A stretch of DNA of 64,000 bases from Dreissena polymorpha (Eukaryota; Mollusca; Bivalvia; Myida; Dreissenidae): contig NW_026273349.1 of the NCBI RefSeq assembly GCF_020536995.1, positions 30,001-94,000 of the forward strand. The letters run 5' to 3'. Position numbers and translations under genes: made by a program. Shown here one piece after another: positions 60,919-64,000 of this stretch. The first letter of the stretch is position 1; every line of letters starts with the position of its first letter. Under the pieces are notes generated by a model. The model made no database searches. It saw nothing but the letters and a program-made list of their open reading frames with translations, and was not told the origin of the DNA.

Positions 60919-62648
60919 TTAGTAGTCGAAGTAATCCTTATTGCATCTTTCATTAAGATCTCGAACGATCTTCTCGCACGTGCCGAAATCTCGCAAGTCA
61001 TCTGCTATCACTATGACGATGTTGTTAATGTCATTGCTCTTTGGATCCCTCAGGATGTAGTGGTTCCCCTAATTGTACAAATACACATAATTGCAGTGCT
61101 ATGTGAAAAAAGGATTTAATGCATGTGCAAAAAATGTCATCCCAGATTAGCATGTGCAGTCCACACAGGCTAATCAGGAACGACACTTTCCGCCGAAACT
61201 GAATGTTCTCTAAGAAGAGTATTTCTTTATAATAAAAATATCATAAAAGCGGAAAGTATCGTCACTGATAAGCCTGTGTGGACTGCACAAGCTAATCTGG
61301 GAAGAAACTTTACGAACATGCATTAAACCCCCTTTTTACAGAGCACGACCCATATGATACATTTATGTCTCATTTGTCTATATTTTAAGCGTATACTCAA
61401 CCAAACCGTAAAGCGTTTAATATCTAGACTTCAGATTTCCTACTTGCCCCGTACAAATCGATAAGCAACAATAATAAAAAAAGTTGTTAAATCGGTCGTT
61501 CAACAACAACAAAACAAATGTGTCCATCGTAGATATTAACTGCGTACCATGGAGTGCTCCGAGAGCCCGCAGTTGGTCGCAAAGGTCCGCAAGGCTTCTC
61601 TGTTACAGTCGACTGGAAACTGAAGAGGTGAGTCCGTCGACCACCAGGCTAAAAATACATCAACAACGCCGGGTTTTAGCCAGTATTAATAATGCCGGGG
61701 TGGGGGAGGGGGATTGCTAGTGAGGATGAAAAGAGGCAGTGTGACCTTATAGATGAACATTTGTCGATTTTAAACTGTTTACATTGTAATTATTTCATAG
61801 AGTTGTTTACACTTATGTACACGAGCATGAATTACCTGCATGAACATTTTGTTGTATTGATACTCGTTTAATTTCTTGCAAGCGTAGAACTATTATCATT
61901 TGACATATGCCGCAAGCGTAGCTCTGACAATACTAATCGTGTTCTGAGAAAACTGGGCATAATGCATGTGCGTAAAGTGTCGTGCCAGATTAGCCTGTGC
62001 GGGACGACAGTTTCCGCTTTGATGACAAGTTTTCTTTAAATGAAGTCTCTTCTTAGCATAATTCCAGTTAAGGCGGAAAGTGTCGTCCCTTATTAGCCTG
62101 TGCGGACTACACATCGCCTGTGCGGACTGCACAGGATAATCTGGGACGACACTTTACGCACATGCATTATGCCCAGTTTTCTCAGAACGCGAATCATAGT
62201 GTGCGAATAGACAGGCTGGCCAGGAGCTACGCTTGCCGCGGTCCGTTCATGAGACCACGGAGCCTTGCTTGTTATACCGGACAGGTTGGCTCCTAACCAA
62301 AAAACGCACACTGGTCATATATGACATAAACCCCATTTTCGAATGACGTTGCTTAAATGATGCCAAGCAGTTGTCAAAGCGGATTTTAACAAATGTCGCC
62401 CCCACAATCGTTCTATCAATATTTGACTTATATAAACTTATATAACAAAAAAAGAAAATTGAGTCTTAAAAGTAGCAATAATAGAAGCAAGAGAATAATC
62501 AGTAACAGCAGTAGTAGCAACAATAGCAGTAGCAGAAGCAGTAGCGGTTTTAGCACTAATTAAGTGAATGAATTGCAACACAAGTCTTACCTGTCACTAC
62601 GGAGATCATAAGACCTATGACGAAGAGGAAAACCACAGCCTTGCTCAT
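60919..62648 (-). CDS. Small secreted cysteine-containing protein, three exons, 90 aa
   Basis: Minus strand, exons 62648-62591, 61612-61548, 61068-60919; 273 nt with stop TAA. Splice sites: ACAG|GTAAGA, TTTCCAG|TC, CATG|GTACGC, AATTAG|GGG. Phases 1 then 0 agree on both sides. Exon 1 is a signal peptide, MSKAVVFLFVIGLMISVVT. The mature part starts near DCNREALRTFATNCGLSEHS and holds four Cys (CNRE, NCGL, TCEK, RCNK), with a hydrophobic strand NIVIVIADDL and an acidic Tyr end KDYFDY. Four Cys allow two disulfides. I do not recognise the family; secretion is inferred from the leader. The exons are too short for ORF calling, which is why it is easily missed. A GTCGTCC element sits in each intron. 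Alternative: exon 1 could also be spliced, in phase 1, to the antistasin-type exons at 57348 and below. Confidence 0.72.
61097..61355. mobile_element. GTCGTCC-family element in intron 2 of the small secreted gene
   Basis: Near complete: GCAGTCCACACAGGCTAATC, AAAAGCGGAAAGTATCGTC, GGACTGCACAAGCTAATCTG. Starts about 30 bases from exon 3's acceptor. Confidence 0.8.
61935..62195. mobile_element. GTCGTCC-family element in intron 1 of the small secreted gene
   Basis: TCGTGTTCTGAGAAAACTGG and CCAGTTTTCTCAGAACGCGA ends match; the first dyad is collapsed and the second is partly duplicated (GCCTGTGCGGACTACACATC then GCCTGTGCGGACTGCACAGG). Confidence 0.8.
62477..62550 (+). repeat. AGY-type trinucleotide-rich tract
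   Basis: Imperfect AGC/AGT/AAC repeats (GCAGTAGTAGCAACAATAGC and on) just beyond exon 1 of the small secreted gene, in its intron 1. Confidence 0.7.
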
Positions 62649-62710
62649 CTTTGTGGACTAACAGGCACGGACAGACAAGCAGTGGTTTAACTGAACATCA
62701 GTGTGATCAA

Positions 62711-62716
62711 TTTATA
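62711..62716 (-). promoter_or_regulatory. TATA box of the small secreted protein gene
   Basis: Minus strand TATAAA (in GATTTATAAATTG), 63 bases before the ATG. This would give a start about 30 bases on and a short 5' UTR. Confidence 0.5.
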
Positions 62717-62729
62717 AATCATTTCCTAC

Positions 62730-63825
62730 ATTTACAGCCAGTAACGGACATTCGCACTTAGGCTATTACAGGAGTATGCATGTTTTGCTTTTTCAAGTCC
62801 CACTATTTCTATTGACGCTAGAACGTGTCATCGATCGTGTATGATTAAAACCTACCTACATTTATGTGTTCCCCAAAATGTACAGTTTTGTGTGAAGCAT
62901 TCATATCAAAATTATAATATTTTTTAATATTCATCCAAAGTGTGAAATGTTCCATTTGGTCATTTTGTTATTTAAAAGATCAACATTTTATTGCTGTTAA
63001 TGAAAACCGAATTAAAACAACGTAGGCCTTAAAATAGTTAACAAATGTAAGTGCTGTACGGCATCATGTCTTTCGCAGGCGGCTATATTTTTATTGAACA
63101 AGGATATAGGACTTGATTGGTTTGTCTTGATATACAAGTTCGGTGGTCTACACCGACACAGCACTCGAAGTATCTAGTAGACAAGGGTCGGCGGATGTGT
63201 TTACTTTCTTTGCAAAACTAGAAATTAAATGTGCATATGCAATACCAAGAAACGTATTATTGTTCTATACTCTATAAAAATGTAATAGTTTTAAACATTA
63301 TAAATAAATTAAAATAGTAGGAACTATTCAATATTTACATAATTATATTATCAAGAAGTATATGATATTTTAGAGGTGTTGAATTGTTTTGCAAAAGCAC
63401 AGAGACGTGATAGCAGATTGGTTAATGTTTGGTCTCCATATTCAAACTATCTTCATATAAGTTGCGAGCAGAAATTTCAAATTGATTTTAAATTGTATGC
63501 ATCGTTACGTTTGGATGGTTAACTGTCACAGTGGACAACGCTAAATGAAAACTGTTTACATGGTAACGTTCTATTATATCAGAGAGCTCTTGATGCCAAT
63601 GGAACACTCAATGGGATAGTCGTCGAAGCAGGATGCGATCTTATGGGTTAAAATTGTATTGGACATGGGTAACACTCTTTGAATGCCATATGTTCATTAT
63701 TTAATTTAAATCTCGATAAATATCACATACATGTTGTTTCTTTTTATAACTTTATAGTAGAAATTATACAAAAGGAGGAATCATTTTTTGAATCCAGAAA
63801 CTCTATCAGGAGATAGTTGTCTTGA
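62730..63825. other. Intergenic, nothing recognised
   Basis: Upstream side of the minus-strand secreted gene. No repeats or exons identified. Confidence 0.5.
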
Positions 63826-63830
63826 TTTTG

Positions 63831-64000
63831 TGAGTCGCGTTCTGAGAAAACTGGGCTTAATGCATGTGCGTTAAGTGTCGTCCTAGATTAGCCTGTGCAG
63901 TCCGCACAGGCTAACAAGGGACGACATTTTCCGCTTAAACTTGATTTTCGGCAAGGAGGGACTTCCTTGAAACTAAAAATACCTTAAAAACGGAAAGTGT
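63831..64000 (+). mobile_element. GTCGTCC-family element, cut by the window end
   Basis: Clean left half: GAGTCGCGTTCTGAGAAAAC, GTGTCGTCCTAGATTAGCC, GTCCGCACAGGCTAACAAGG, then the start of the second dyad at the last base. Confidence 0.85.

Overview
This is a stretch of AT-rich animal nuclear DNA, almost certainly from a bivalve mollusc. That is an inference from the short spliced exons, the mosaic of small repeats, and one palindromic repeat family (here called the GTCGTCC family, after its core GTCGTCCC...GGGACGAC) that I recall as abundant in freshwater and marine heterodont bivalve genomes such as Dreissena. There are no operons, no long ORFs and no rRNA genes. Nearly all real genes are split into exons of 50-250 bases, so most open frames are chance. 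I built gene models by matching splice sites and codon phase by eye.

Layout. (1) About 1.9-10.1 kb and 14.1-21.4 kb are two arms of one old tandem duplication. The left arm carries an apparently intact six-exon gene for a secreted, cysteine-rich, mucin-like protein with antistasin-type modules (4463-8852). The right arm carries its decayed copy (15887-19594). Between the arms lie a TTAA-flanked element with an internal tRNA-like sequence and a hAT-type element with a clear 8-bp target duplication. (2) 21.9-26.1 kb is repeat-rich: a tRNA-Val-like element, an element with a perfect oestrogen-response-element palindrome, 25-bp and 20-bp minisatellites, and an isolated minus-strand exon. (3) 26.1-28.8 kb holds a TA-flanked inverted-repeat element and the last two exons of an unidentified plus-strand gene. 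(4) 28.8-48 kb is mostly intergenic: many GTCGTCC copies, a 50-bp minisatellite, two near-identical TIR elements around a partly coding-looking block, and several local duplications. (5) 48381-53999 is a six-exon dihydrofolate reductase-like gene encoding 208 residues with complete phase agreement. Its fourth intron holds about 2.1 kb of satellite grown from the end of a GTCGTCC element. (6) 56.2-57.35 kb, minus strand, holds two exons of a third antistasin-type locus, one with an in-frame stop. (7) 60919-62648, minus strand, is a three-exon gene for a 90-residue secreted protein whose exons are too short for ordinary ORF calling.

How it fits together. The window shows a small multi-copy family of secreted antistasin-type proteins (one intact, one dead, one partial), a DHFR paralogue that keeps the fold landmarks but seems to have lost the folate-binding arginine, and a small secreted protein gene. 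These sit among short non-autonomous elements that are sparse in the first 20 kb and dense afterwards. No retroviral, LTR or Polinton-type element was recognised.
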